NCBI GenBank assembly: GCA_050633625.1
Contig: JBOEGW010000011.1
Location: 434,001 to 498,000 of the forward strand
DNA length: 64,000 nt
Reading direction: 5' to 3'
Origin: JBOEGW01 sp050633625
Lineage (GTDB): Bacteria > Pseudomonadota > Alphaproteobacteria > Rhodobacterales > Rhodobacteraceae
Numbering within the stretch: position 1 is the stretch's first letter; each line of letters begins with the position of its first letter. The translations under genes and the position numbers were made by a program. The notes under the pieces are model-generated. The model did no database searches. It was given only the letters and a program-made list of their open reading frames with translations, and was not told where the DNA came from. Shown here piece by piece: positions 1-9,271 of this stretch.

Positions 1-1188
1 AGTTGTTTGCTCTTCAGTGAGCGGCTCACCCCATGCCGGATCATTTAACAAACGCTCTTCGTCGCGGCGCGAAATGTCCTCGGCGGAAGGGGCCGTGCCC
101 CAAGTTGCTGTAATCTTGGCCCACTTCAGGAGGCGTTCGGCCTTTTTGGCGGCGCGTGGCGGTACAATCAGCGCAGAAACGCCCTTGCGCCCCGCCCGCC
201 CAGTGCGGCCAGAACGGTGCAAAAGGCTTTCGGTGTTGGTAGGCAGATCGGCGTGAATGACAAGGTCTAGGTTGGGCAGATCGATCCCGCGCGCCGCAAC
301 ATCGGTCGCGACACAAACGCGCGCGCGCCCATCGCGCATGGCTTGAAGGGCGTGGGTGCGTTCATTTTGGCTCAGTTCACCCGAGAGGCTCACGACAGGT
401 AGACCACGGTTCGAGAGACGGGCGGTCAGATGCGCAACCGCAGCACGGGTATTGGCAAAGACGATAGCGTTTTCCGCATCATGAAAGCGCAACAGGTTAA
501 AGATCGCGTGCTCCGAATCCGATGGAGCAACGCGCAGTGCCTCGTAGGAAATGTCGGTGTGTTGTTTCGCGTTACCCACGGTGTTGACGCGCTTGGCGTC
601 ATTTTGGAATTGCTGCGCCATTTTGGCGATGGTTGGCGGCACTGTGGCAGAAAACATCAGCGTGCGCCGGTCCGCAGGAGCGGCACCTAGCATGAATTCG
701 AGGTCTTCGCGAAATCCCAGATCCAGCATTTCGTCGGCTTCATCAAGAACAATGGCGCGTAACCCCGTCATGTCGAGCGCTCCACGTTCGATGTGGTCGC
801 GCAAACGCCCCGGGGTGCCAACGACAATGTGCGCCCCACGATCCAGCGCGCGCCGTTCTGTGCGCACATCCATGCCGCCCACACAGGATGTAACCCGCGC
901 GCCAGTCTTGGCGTAAAGCCATTCAAGCTCGCGCATCACCTGAAGGGCGAGTTCGCGTGTCGGGGCAATACAAAGTGCCATGGGCACATCGGCACGACCA
1001 AAACGCTCGTCGTCGCCCAGCAAGGTGGGCGCAATGGCAAGGCCAAAGCCCACTGTTTTTCCGGAGCCGGTTTGCGCGGACACCAAGAGGTCATGTCCGA
1101 TCAACGCGGGGTCAGTGACCGCCTCTTGTACGGGGGTCAATGTGTCGTAGCCGCGCTCCGCCAGCGCTTCTTGGATAAGAGGGGTCAT
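1..1188 (-). CDS. DEAD-box ATP-dependent RNA helicase (3' end outside window)
   Basis: ATP-dependent RNA helicase, probably in ribosome assembly or RNA turnover. The 396 codons visible contain a Q-motif glutamine (about residue 21), AQTGSGKT (38-45), the PTREL motif, VLDEAD, the SAT motif (FSATVPP) and the C-terminal helicase motif HRSGRTGRAGRKG, so both RecA-like lobes are present. The stop codon lies beyond base 1. The chosen ATG gives a normal N-terminus (MTPLIQEALAERGYDTLTP). It is transcribed away from rpsT. The exact subfamily (DbpA, DeaD or RhlE-like) cannot be fixed because the C-terminal tail is missing. Confidence 0.9.
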   Translation of the reverse strand, partial: MTPLIQEALAERGYDTLTPVQEAVTDPALIGHDLLVSAQTGSGKTVGFGLAIAPTLLGDDERFGRADVPMALCIAPTRELALQVMRELEWLYAKTGARVTSCVGGMDVRTERRALDRGAHIVVGTPGRLRDHIERGALDMTGLRAIVLDEADEMLDLGFREDLEFMLGAAPADRRTLMFSATVPPTIAKMAQQFQNDAKRVNTVGNAKQHTDISYEALRVAPSDSEHAIFNLLRFHDAENAIVFANTRAAVAHLTARLSNRGLPVVSLSGELSQNERTHALQAMRDGRARVCVATDVAARGIDLPNLDLVIHADLPTNTESLLHRSGRTGRAGRKGVSALIVPPRAAKKAERLLKWAKITATWGTAPSAEDISRRDEERLLNDPAWGEPLTEEQTT

Positions 1189-1469
1189 GTAGATGGTCCG
1201 TCGATTTGCGGCGCACGCGCCTTGAGGCACGGCCAATGCCGCGCAAGATCAGCGTCCGTAACCCCTGCGGAGCCAAATGTATATGGTAATAAGTGGATTG
1301 AGGTTACGATATGGCGGATTCGGGCTTCACAAGGCGAAGAAAACGCCTTATAGGCCACCGTCATATGCGCGTGAGACCCGCTTAGGTCGGAATCAGCCGG
1401 TATCAAAACCCGGTCGGGGCTTGTCACGTGCAATCAGTATTGAAACAAACCCGACGAAGGGAAGATCAC

Positions 1470-1733
1470 ATGGCAAACTCTCCACAAGCCAAAAAACGGG
1501 CGCGCCAGAACGAGCGCCGTTTCGCAATCAACAAAGCACGTCGTTCGCGCATCCGTACATATCTGCGTAAATGCGAAGAAGCGATTGAAGCTGGCGATAA
1601 GGCCGTTGCTCAAGAAGCGCTCAAAGCTGTTCAGCCAGAGCTGATGCGCGGTGTGACAAAAGGGATTCTCCACAAGAATACAGTCGCGCGCAAAATGTCG
1701 CGCCTGTCGGCCCGCGTTAAGGCGCTTGGCTAA
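1470..1733 (+). CDS. rpsT: 30S ribosomal protein S20
   Basis: Binds 16S rRNA in the body of the small subunit. The 87-residue product starts MANSPQAKKRARQNERR and is rich in Lys/Arg, with the helical pattern and length typical of S20. The ATG at 1470 is preferred over an in-frame upstream ATG at 1428 because homologues begin MANS and GAAGGGAAG lies just upstream. It sits immediately before dnaA, a common alphaproteobacterial order. A hairpin terminator follows. Confidence 0.97.
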   Translation: MANSPQAKKRARQNERRFAINKARRSRIRTYLRKCEEAIEAGDKAVAQEALKAVQPELMRGVTKGILHKNTVARKMSRLSARVKALG

Positions 1734-1767
1734 GTCTTTTCTGCGCCCTTTCGGGCACACAGACTCC

Positions 1768-1799
1768 AAAAGGACGTGCCTTCGGGTGCGTCCTTTTTT
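1768..1799 (+). terminator. Rho-independent terminator of rpsT
   Basis: AAAAGGACG and CGTCCTTTT form a stem around a CTTCGGG-containing loop and run into a T tract, 35 bp after the rpsT stop. Confidence 0.8.
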
Positions 1800-2253
1800 C
1801 ATGCTGCACCGCAACAAACCCTATAAAAAATTGGATTTGTGAAAGCTAACCTAGATTCGTTTTCGCAATCCTTGAGTCAAGCGCGAAGATCAGTTGCGCG
1901 GCCTGTGGATACATCGCTAATTTAGCTGAGCGATTCACGTCGCTGACTTGGGACATAGCGGAAAAAGGATGGGGATTCTTGGACCGCGCGCTGGGCTTCG
2001 AGGGGGGCACCAGATCGACCAGACAGAATGTTTGACGCCGTGTAGGGCTGCCCCCTGCATTTGTCAGCTTTTGCCTGCCGCCGTCTTGCGGCGTGTTTTG
2101 GTCACGTTTTTCGTCAGCATCCTTACACGTGAGTGCCGCGGCCCAACTAGGGGTCGTGTTTGTGCCGTTGATGGAGCGATTTGGGGGTTTCGCGGCGGTT
2201 TTTTGAGTGTCTGCGTTTGCGCAGGGCGATATGGATGCGGGTAATAAGAAAGT
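1800..2253 (+). other. dnaA upstream region, no gene
   Basis: No convincing ORF. It holds four GANTC sites in 125 bp (1854, 1874, 1932, 1974), a single near-consensus DnaA box in reverse (TGTGGATAC, 1904-1912) and a small GCCGC/GCGGC hairpin at 2077-2092. One box and no AT-rich stretch do not make an origin. The dnaA promoter should lie here, but no clear -35/-10 pair can be assigned. Confidence 0.5.
1854..1978. promoter_or_regulatory. cluster of four GANTC (CcrM) methylation sites upstream of dnaA
   Basis: GATTC at 1854, GAGTC at 1874, GATTC at 1932 and GATTC at 1974. GANTC is the target of the alphaproteobacterial cell-cycle methyltransferase CcrM, and in Caulobacter methylation of the dnaA promoter affects its transcription. 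That the same happens here is inference. Confidence 0.4.
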
Positions 2254-3624
2254 ATGAAAAACGACATGTGGGGACAGGTTCGCGAAAAACTGCAAGTGGC
2301 AGTCGGACAAAATAACTATCGCAATTGGATTGAGCCGCTTGAGTTTGCCGATATGGCATCGGGTGTAGCGACATTCCTCGTCCCGACCAGTTTCATGGGG
2401 AATTGGGTTGAACGCAATTTCTCCGAGCAAATTTTGCAACACTTGATTGGCGCTGGCGCTGATGTGTCGCGGGTCGAGTTCGTGGCGCATTCTGCCAAGG
2501 TGCGTGATGCCAAGGACACAGATCATTCACCTGCAAACGTGAATGAACAAAAGCAAACGAATGCACGCGCTGGGCGCGGTGAGTTGCCGGGTGCGCCAAT
2601 TGATGCGCGCTTCACCTTTGATAATTTCGTCGTGGGGAAGCCCAATGAGTTGGCCCACGCTGCCGCGCGCCGGGTTGCCGAAGGCGGTCCCGTTACGTTC
2701 AACCCACTGTTCTTGTACGGGGGTGTTGGTCTTGGGAAGACTCACCTGATGCACGCGATTGCCCACGAAATTTCACAGCGCGACCCAAGCCTGCGCGTTG
2801 TGTATTTGTCGGCGGAACAATTCATGTATCGTTTCGTTCAAGCGCTGCGCGACAAACAAATGATCGACTTCAAACATCTGTTCCGCTCGGTGGATGTGTT
2901 GATGGTGGATGATGTGCAATTCATTGCCGGCAAGGACAGCACGCAAGAAGAATTCTTCCATACGTTCAATGCGTTGATTGATCAGAACAAACAAATCATC
3001 ATTTCCGCTGACCGCGCACCGGGCGAGATCAAAGACCTTGAAGAGCGGATCAAGTCGCGGCTTCAGTCCGGGCTGGTCGTTGATTTGCACCCAACCGATT
3101 ACGAGCTGCGTCTTGGCGTGCTGCAAACCAAAGTTGCGAGTTACCGCGAACAGTATCCTGATTTGTTCATTGCGGAAGGCGTGTTGGAATTTTTGGCACA
3201 TCGGATCACCACCAATGTGCGTGTCCTTGAAGGGGCGTTGATGCGCCTGTTCGCTTTTGCGTCTCTCGTGGGCCATGAAATCACGCTGGAACGTGCGCAA
3301 GATTGCCTTGCGGATATTCTGCGCGCGTCCGATCGCAAGGTCACTGTGGAAGAAATTCAGCGCAAGGTGGCTGAGCATTACGGAATTCGCTTGTCGGATC
3401 TGATTGGGCCGAAACGTCTGCGCGCCATTGCACGCCCGCGTCAGGTGGCCATGAAGCTGGCGAAAGACCTCACAACTCGCAGCTATCCCGATATTGGCCG
3501 TCGTTTTGGCGGGCGCGATCACACCACGGTTATGCATGGGGTGAAGCGGATTGAGGAGCTGTCGCGCAGCGATCAACAGATTGCCGAAGATTTGGAACTG
3601 CTGCGCCGCGCGCTTGAGCAGTAA
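2254..3624 (+). CDS. dnaA: chromosomal replication initiator DnaA
   Basis: AAA+ initiator that binds DnaA boxes and opens the origin. The 456 residues show domain I (WIEPLEF region, 1-80), a short variable linker (about 85-115), the AAA+ core with Walker A GGVGLGKTH and Walker B VLMVDDVQF, and the domain IV helix-turn-helix with GGRDHTTVMHG near the end. Length is normal. The ATG at 2254 has only a weak purine-rich RBS; a second in-frame ATG at 2266 is possible. It begins the dnaA-dnaN-recF-gyrB series. A wobble-containing hairpin follows the stop. Confidence 0.97.
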   Translation: MKNDMWGQVREKLQVAVGQNNYRNWIEPLEFADMASGVATFLVPTSFMGNWVERNFSEQILQHLIGAGADVSRVEFVAHSAKVRDAKDTDHSPANVNEQKQTNARAGRGELPGAPIDARFTFDNFVVGKPNELAHAAARRVAEGGPVTFNPLFLYGGVGLGKTHLMHAIAHEISQRDPSLRVVYLSAEQFMYRFVQALRDKQMIDFKHLFRSVDVLMVDDVQFIAGKDSTQEEFFHTFNALIDQNKQIIISADRAPGEIKDLEERIKSRLQSGLVVDLHPTDYELRLGVLQTKVASYREQYPDLFIAEGVLEFLAHRITTNVRVLEGALMRLFAFASLVGHEITLERAQDCLADILRASDRKVTVEEIQRKVAEHYGIRLSDLIGPKRLRAIARPRQVAMKLAKDLTTRSYPDIGRRFGGRDHTTVMHGVKRIEELSRSDQQIAEDLELLRRALEQ

Positions 3625-3641
3625 CATCTGGCCAAAACTGA

Positions 3642-3664
3642 GGGGTTGAGCGAGGCTCAGCCCT
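3642..3664 (+). terminator. hairpin after dnaA
   Basis: GGGTTGAGC-GAG-GCTCAGCCC, a nine-base stem with one G-T wobble, 18 bp past the dnaA stop. The tail is only weakly T-rich, so termination efficiency is uncertain. Confidence 0.5.
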
Positions 3665-3760
3665 TGACGCCCCTCCCAAACAGTTGGACAGTCCGAAAAA
3701 CCTTGAGGCGGGCGGTGAACAGGGTATTGTCACCGTCCCTATGTTTGTCAGGAGTGGGTC

Positions 3761-4879
3761 ATGAAAATTTCAATTGAACGCGCGAGTTTGCTTAAGGCCG
3801 TGGGCCAAGCGCAATCGGTTGTTGAGCGCCGTAACACGATCCCGATCCTGGCGAATGTGTTGATCGAAGCCGAGGGCAGCGACGTGATGTTTCGCGCGAC
3901 TGATCTGGACATCGAAGTGGTGGACAAGGTTCCGGCGATGGTCGAGCGCGCAGGTGCAACCACGGTGTCGGCGGTGACTTTGCATGAGATCGTACGCAAA
4001 TTGCCGGACGGTGCGATGGTGCAATTGACGGATGACGGCACTTCAGGGCGACTGACTGTAGAGGCGGGGCGTTCGAACTTCTCGCTGGCGACTTTGCCTA
4101 AAGGCGATTTCCCGGTGATGGCGACCTCGGAATACAGCGCGAATTTCGCCGCCCCTTCCGCTGTTTTGCGCCGGTTATTCGACAAATCAAAATTTGCGAT
4201 TTCGACGGAGGAGACGCGGTATTACCTCAATGGGGTTTATATGCACGTGTCGGATGCGGATGGCGGCAAAGTGCTGCGCTGCGTGGCGACCGATGGGCAC
4301 CGTTTGGCCCGCATTGATGCGGATTTGCCTGCGGGCGCGGATGGGATGCCGGGTGTGATTGTGCCGCGCAAAACCGTTGGCGAGCTACGCAAACTACTCG
4401 ACGATGATGAGGTGGAAATCGCGGTGAGCGTGTCTGAAACCAAGGTACGTTTTGCGACACCAGAAATCACGCTGACCTCCAAGGTGATCGATGGGACGTT
4501 CCCAGATTACACGCGGGTTATTCCTTCGGGAAATACCAAGAAAATGGAAGTGGATGCGCAGGAGTTTGCCAAGGCGGTGGATCGGGTTGCGACGGTGTCG
4601 TCTGAGCGGTCGCGCGCGGTGAAGCTGGCGCTTGATGAGGATCGTTTGGTGCTCTCAGTGAATGCGCCGGATGCGGGCGCGGCGGAGGAAGAAGTGGCTG
4701 TTGCCTACGGCGATGAGCGGCTCGAAATTGGGTTTAACGCCAAATACTTGCTAGAAATCGCAAGTCAGGTGGATCGCGAGAATGCTGTGTTCATGTTCAA
4801 CTCGTCGGGCGACCCTACGTTGATGCGCGAGGGCAATGATACGAGCGCGGTCTACGTTGTTATGCCGATGCGAGTTTAA
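3761..4879 (+). CDS. dnaN: DNA polymerase III subunit beta (sliding clamp)
   Basis: Ring-shaped processivity clamp of the replicative polymerase. The 372-residue protein begins MKISIERASLLKAV, carries the VVERRNTIPIL motif of domain 1, and ends in YVVMPMRV, the usual C-terminal MPMR motif. The RBS CAGGAG lies seven bases before ATG. It sits between dnaA and recF in the classic order. Nothing unusual in length or motifs. Confidence 0.97.
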   Translation: MKISIERASLLKAVGQAQSVVERRNTIPILANVLIEAEGSDVMFRATDLDIEVVDKVPAMVERAGATTVSAVTLHEIVRKLPDGAMVQLTDDGTSGRLTVEAGRSNFSLATLPKGDFPVMATSEYSANFAAPSAVLRRLFDKSKFAISTEETRYYLNGVYMHVSDADGGKVLRCVATDGHRLARIDADLPAGADGMPGVIVPRKTVGELRKLLDDDEVEIAVSVSETKVRFATPEITLTSKVIDGTFPDYTRVIPSGNTKKMEVDAQEFAKAVDRVATVSSERSRAVKLALDEDRLVLSVNAPDAGAAEEEVAVAYGDERLEIGFNAKYLLEIASQVDRENAVFMFNSSGDPTLMREGNDTSAVYVVMPMRV

Positions 4880-4884
4880 GATTC

Positions 4885-4912
4885 TTGCCTCCGGCGGGGA
4901 TATTTTTGGAAC
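4885..4912 (+). repeat. dispersed short repeat, copy 1 (CCTCCGGCGG...TATTTTTG)
   Basis: GCCTCCGGCGGGGATATTTTTGGAAC, written here by its key parts CCTCCGGCGG and TATTTTTG, lies between dnaN and recF. A second copy in inverse orientation is at 38111-38135. The recF start lies 15 bp further on, so the element sits in the leader of recF. Confidence 0.6.
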
Positions 4913-4927
4913 GATGAAGGGCGCTGG

Positions 4928-6040
4928 ATGACGGGGCTTTATCTGACCGAATTGACGCTGTCCCATTTCCGGTCGCACAAGCGGGCCGCTTTGTCTTTGG
5001 ACGGGCGGCCTGTTGCGATTCATGGGGTGAATGGCGCAGGGAAAACCAATGTTTTGGAAGCGGTCTCTTTGCTGTCGCCGGGGCGTGGATTGCGCGGGGC
5101 GAGTGCTGAGGAAATGGCACGCAGGCCTGAGGCTGTGGGCTGGAAAATCAGCGCGCAAATGAAGTCGTTTCATCAGACACATGAGGTTGTCACTTGGGCA
5201 GAGCCGGGCAGTGCGCGGCAGGTTCGTATTGATGACAAGCCAGCGCCGCAAGTCGCGCTGGGGCGCATCGCGCGGGTTGTTTGGCTTGTGCCGATCATGG
5301 ACCGTTTGTGGGTTGAGGGCGCGGATGGGCGGCGCAAGTTTCTGGATCGTTTGGCGATGAGTTTCGAGCCGTCCCATGCGGAGGCTGTTTTGACTTACGA
5401 AAAAGCGATGCGCGAACGAAATCGTTTGTTGAAGGACGGTCAAAGGGACGCCCATTGGTATCGTGCGCTTGAGGCACAGATGGCAAAGGCGGGCGCGCAA
5501 GTGCACGCGAACCGCGTGATGACGGTCGAGATGTTGACGGCGGCGCAACAAGAGGCGGAAACGCGCTTTCCTGTCGCTGAGTTAGCGTTGTTGTTTGCCG
5601 AAGGGGCAGTGGAGGGACCGAGCAGCGAGGCGGAGATGGCCCAAGCGTTTGAAGCGAGCCGTCCGCGTGACCTCATGGCGGGCCGCACGCTTGTTGGGCC
5701 GCATCGCGCAGATTTGGCGGCGATTTATGCGGCCAAAGACATGCCTGCGCGCGATTGTTCGACGGGGGAGCAAAAAGCGCTCTTGGTGTCGTTGATTTTG
5801 GCGAACGCACGCGCTTTGGCTGCGGATTTCGGTGCTCCTCCCATATTGTTATTGGATGAGGTCGCAGCGCATTTGGACGCGGGGCGACGCGCTGCGCTTT
5901 ATGATGAGATCTGCGCGATTGGAGCGCAGGCGTTTTTGACGGGTACAGGCCCGGAGTTGTTTGCGGAGCTTGGGGCGCGTGCGATGCACGTGGAGATGCT
6001 GGAAAAAGGTGGCGAAAGCCAATTGGAGGTAATGATATGA
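4928..6040 (+). CDS. recF: DNA replication and repair protein RecF
   Basis: SMC-like ATPase that helps RecOR load RecA at gaps. The 370 residues start TGLYLTELTLSHFRSH, have Walker A GVNGAGKTN (33-41), an ABC-type signature region DCSTGEQKALL and Walker B ILLLDEVAAHLD. The length is usual. The 3' end overlaps the next gene by ATGA, so the VOC-fold gene is probably translationally coupled. Confidence 0.95.
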   Translation: MTGLYLTELTLSHFRSHKRAALSLDGRPVAIHGVNGAGKTNVLEAVSLLSPGRGLRGASAEEMARRPEAVGWKISAQMKSFHQTHEVVTWAEPGSARQVRIDDKPAPQVALGRIARVVWLVPIMDRLWVEGADGRRKFLDRLAMSFEPSHAEAVLTYEKAMRERNRLLKDGQRDAHWYRALEAQMAKAGAQVHANRVMTVEMLTAAQQEAETRFPVAELALLFAEGAVEGPSSEAEMAQAFEASRPRDLMAGRTLVGPHRADLAAIYAAKDMPARDCSTGEQKALLVSLILANARALAADFGAPPILLLDEVAAHLDAGRRAALYDEICAIGAQAFLTGTGPELFAELGARAMHVEMLEKGGESQLEVMI

Positions 6041-6447
6041 ATATGAACCGTGTGACCCTGATCACCCTTGCGGTGACCGATTTGGCCCGCGCGCGCGCGT
6101 ATTACGAGGGGCTGGGGTGGCAGCCGGAAGAAGCCCTGGAACAGGTCGCGTTTTATACAATGGACGGGATGAAATTCGGGCTCTTCACGCTGGAAGGACT
6201 GAAGCGCGAAACCGGGCGTGATGACCTGGCGACTGGGGCGACGACACTTGCGCAAAACTTCTCTACTGAGGCCGAAGTTGACGACATGTTTGCGCGCGCA
6301 ATTGCCGCTGGCGCAAAGCCACTCGCACCACCCAGTAAAATGGAATGGGGCGGATACTCGTCTTATGTTGAAGACCCGGATGGGCACATTTGGGAGTTCG
6401 CGATGAACCCGTTTTGGACGGTTGATCCTCAAGGGCGCTTGGCCTGA
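6037..6447 (+). CDS. VOC-family (glyoxalase/bleomycin-resistance fold) protein
   Basis: 136-residue vicinal-oxygen-chelate protein. It has the expected opening (VTLITLAVTDLARARAYYEGLGW) in two short parts, and the C-terminal motif EDPDGHIWEFA whose Glu would be a metal ligand. Substrate unknown. The start overlaps the recF stop (ATGA); a second ATG at 6043 is also possible. Inserted between recF and gyrB, it has no evident replication role. Confidence 0.85.
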   Translation: MNMNRVTLITLAVTDLARARAYYEGLGWQPEEALEQVAFYTMDGMKFGLFTLEGLKRETGRDDLATGATTLAQNFSTEAEVDDMFARAIAAGAKPLAPPSKMEWGGYSSYVEDPDGHIWEFAMNPFWTVDPQGRLA

Positions 6448-6554
6448 GGTGACAGAAGGGGGGATGATGACAAACCCCTAAATCTTGTGTGTTTACCGTG
6501 ACATTACCCCTAGAACGGGTTACAAACGGGCAACAAAAACACAGGAATTCCCGC

Positions 6555-8972
6555 ATGAGCGACGACGCGCAAAACAACGCCGAATATGGCGCCGATTCTA
6601 TCAAAGTTCTCAAGGGCTTGGAGGCTGTTCGCAAACGGCCTGGCATGTATATCGGGGACACGGATGATGGATCGGGATTGCACCATATGGTGTATGAGGT
6701 CGTGGACAACGGGATTGACGAGGCCTTGGCGGGTCATGCGGACCATGTGACGGTCACAATTCATGCTGATAGTTCGGTGTCTGTGCGTGACAACGGGCGT
6801 GGGATTCCGGTGGACATTCACCCGGAAGAAGGCGTGTCGGCGGCTGAGGTCATCATGACGCAACTGCACGCAGGCGGGAAATTCGACAGCAATTCCTACA
6901 AGGTGTCAGGTGGCTTGCACGGGGTTGGTGTGTCGGTGGTGAACGCGCTTTCCGATTGGCTGGAGCTGCGTGTTTGGCGCGCCGGTAAAGAGCACGTTGC
7001 CCGGTTTGAGCGGGGCGACACGGCGGAGCACCTGAAGGTTGTGGGCGATTGCGGTGATGAAACCGGGACGGAAGTGCGGTTTTTGGCCTCAACAGACACG
7101 TTTTCTAACCTGGACTACGTCTACAAAACGCTTGAATCCCGCCTGCGTGAATTGGCGTTCTTGAATTCCGGCGTTCGGATCATTTTGCGTGATGAACGTC
7201 CCGCGGAGGCCTTGGAAGTAGAGCTGCACTACGAGGGGGGCGTGAAAGAATTTGTCAAATACCTCGACCGACATAAGACGCCCATGATTGAGGATCCGAT
7301 TTTCGTGGTCGGGGAAAAAGATGGTATCTCGGTTGAAGTCGCGATGTGGTGGAACGACAGCTATCACGAGACGGTTTTGCCCTTCACCAACAACATTCCA
7401 CAACGAGATGGCGGTGCGCATTTGGCGGGTTTTCGCGGCGCACTGACCCGGACAATGAACCTGTTTGCGAATTCGACCGGATTGGCAAAAAAGGAGAAAG
7501 TCAGTTTTACTGGCGATGATGCACGCGAAGGTTTGACCTGTGTTTTGTCCGTCAAAGTTCCCGATCCGAAATTTAGCTCGCAGACCAAAGACAAACTTGT
7601 GTCCTCCGAGGTGCGCCCAGCTGTCGAAAACCTGATGAACGAAAAACTTTCGGAATGGTTTGATGAGCACCCGACTGAAGCGCGGATGATCGTAGGCAAA
7701 ATCGTAGAGGCGGCGTTGGCGCGAGAGGCGGCGCGCAAGGCGCGGGAATTAACGCGCAAAAAATCGTCGCATGACGTGGCAAGCTTGCCCGGCAAACTGG
7801 CGGATTGTCAGGTCAAAGACCCAGCGTTGCGCGAATTGTTTATCGTGGAGGGTGATTCCGCCGGTGGATCGGCCAAGCAGGGGCGGTCGCGTTACAATCA
7901 GGCGGTCTTGCCGCTACGCGGGAAAATCTTGAACGTCGAGCGCGCACGATTTGACCGCATGTTGTCCTCTGAAACAGTGGGCACGATGATTACGGCGCTC
8001 GGCACCGGTATTGGGCGCGACGAATTCGACATTACCAAACTGCGGTACCACAAGATCGTCATTATGACGGATGCTGATGTTGACGGAGCGCATATCCGGA
8101 CACTTTTGCTGACGTTTTTCTTCCGTCAGATGCCGGAACTGATCGAAGGTGGGTATCTCTATATCGCTGAGCCGCCCCTTTATAAGGTCGCGCGCGGGCG
8201 ATCTGAGGTTTATATCAAGGATGTTCCTGCCTTGGAGGATTACCTCATCCAACAGGGCATTGAAGGGGCCGTATTGCGCCTGAGCAACGGCGAGGAAATC
8301 GCTGGGGCGGACCTTCAGAGGGTTGTTGAAGGCGCGCGTTCTGTGAAGCGCGTGTTGGATGCATTCCCAACACATTATCCGCGCAATATTCTCGAACAAG
8401 CCGCGCTTGCGGGCGCGTTTGACAGCGGAAAAGCGGACAGTGATTTGCAAGCGGTTGCCGATAGCGTCGCCTCGCGTTTGGACTTGGTGGCAGCGGAGTA
8501 TGAGAAGGGCTGGGAAGGCCGGATCACGCAAGACCACGGGATCAAATTGGCGCGGGTTTTGCGTGGGGTTGAGGAGGTGCGCACGCTGGATGGTGCTGTC
8601 TTGCGCTCAGGCGAAGCGCGCAAGCTCTCAGAGGTGTCGCACGACACAAGAGATCATTTTCAAGACCCCGCTTTGCTTGTGCGCAAAGACCGCGAACAGA
8701 CGATTTTCGGGCCGAGTGATTTGCTCAAGGCGATTTTGGCCGAGGGCGAAAAAGGGCTTACGCTTCAACGTTATAAGGGATTGGGGGAGATGAACCCCGA
8801 CCAGTTGTGGGACACCACCCTTGATCCCGAGGCGCGCACCTTCTTGCAAGTGAAGGTGGACGATCTGGCCGAAGCGGATGACTTGTTCACCAAGCTGATG
8901 GGCGATGTTGTTGAGCCGCGCCGCGAGTTCATCCAGCAAAATGCTCTGACAGTGGAAAACCTCGATTTTTGA
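6555..8972 (+). CDS. gyrB: DNA gyrase subunit B
   Basis: ATPase subunit of gyrase, introducing negative supercoils. 805 residues: GHKL ATP-binding domain with EVVDNGIDEALAG and GGLHGVGVSVVNAL, transducer, then TOPRIM with EGDSAGGSAKQGRSR and MTDADVDGAHIRTL, and a C-terminal QRYKGLGEMNP motif. The ATG at 6555 is chosen because MSDDAQNNAEYGADSIKVLKG fits homologues; an upstream in-frame ATG at 6489 adds an unlikely N-terminus. It ends the replication block. Confidence 0.97.
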   Translation: MSDDAQNNAEYGADSIKVLKGLEAVRKRPGMYIGDTDDGSGLHHMVYEVVDNGIDEALAGHADHVTVTIHADSSVSVRDNGRGIPVDIHPEEGVSAAEVIMTQLHAGGKFDSNSYKVSGGLHGVGVSVVNALSDWLELRVWRAGKEHVARFERGDTAEHLKVVGDCGDETGTEVRFLASTDTFSNLDYVYKTLESRLRELAFLNSGVRIILRDERPAEALEVELHYEGGVKEFVKYLDRHKTPMIEDPIFVVGEKDGISVEVAMWWNDSYHETVLPFTNNIPQRDGGAHLAGFRGALTRTMNLFANSTGLAKKEKVSFTGDDAREGLTCVLSVKVPDPKFSSQTKDKLVSSEVRPAVENLMNEKLSEWFDEHPTEARMIVGKIVEAALAREAARKARELTRKKSSHDVASLPGKLADCQVKDPALRELFIVEGDSAGGSAKQGRSRYNQAVLPLRGKILNVERARFDRMLSSETVGTMITALGTGIGRDEFDITKLRYHKIVIMTDADVDGAHIRTLLLTFFFRQMPELIEGGYLYIAEPPLYKVARGRSEVYIKDVPALEDYLIQQGIEGAVLRLSNGEEIAGADLQRVVEGARSVKRVLDAFPTHYPRNILEQAALAGAFDSGKADSDLQAVADSVASRLDLVAAEYEKGWEGRITQDHGIKLARVLRGVEEVRTLDGAVLRSGEARKLSEVSHDTRDHFQDPALLVRKDREQTIFGPSDLLKAILAEGEKGLTLQRYKGLGEMNPDQLWDTTLDPEARTFLQVKVDDLAEADDLFTKLMGDVVEPRREFIQQNALTVENLDF

Positions 8973-9002
8973 CCCAATTGTAGAGAAGCGGGCAAGTTTC
9001 TG

Positions 9003-9026
9003 CGGCGCGCAAGAGTTTGCGCGTCG
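9003..9026 (+). terminator. hairpin after gyrB
   Basis: CGGCGCGCAA-GAGT-TTGCGCGTCG forms a ten-pair stem (one G-T) 30 bp after gyrB. There is no T tract, so it may be Rho-assisted or only an RNA 3' end stabiliser. The rest of 8973-9271 shows no gene. Confidence 0.45.
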
Positions 9027-9271
9027 TGGATGATGCCAAAGAGGCTAAAATCAACCCAATTCAATAACTTAAATCATTGACGAAAAGACAAAGTGCTTTG
9101 AGTTTTGGGCCAGACTTGCCACTTCCCCTTTTAAAGCCGAGTGAACATTCCAATTAGCTTTCAGTCACATTCAAGTCCGGTTCGCTTCATCAAGAACAGG
9201 GTAAAATCTTATACGAATGAGTGCGGAGAAGCCTCGTCCCGGATGGCATTTCTCTGGTCTCGGAAATATCA

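Noticed and set aside
1800..2253. chromosomal origin (oriC) next to dnaA
   Set aside because: Only one imperfect DnaA box and no AT-rich unwinding element; alphaproteobacterial origins are usually elsewhere.
2773..3627. 284-residue minus-strand frame inside dnaA
   Set aside because: Antisense shadow of a conserved gene; no protein-family motif.
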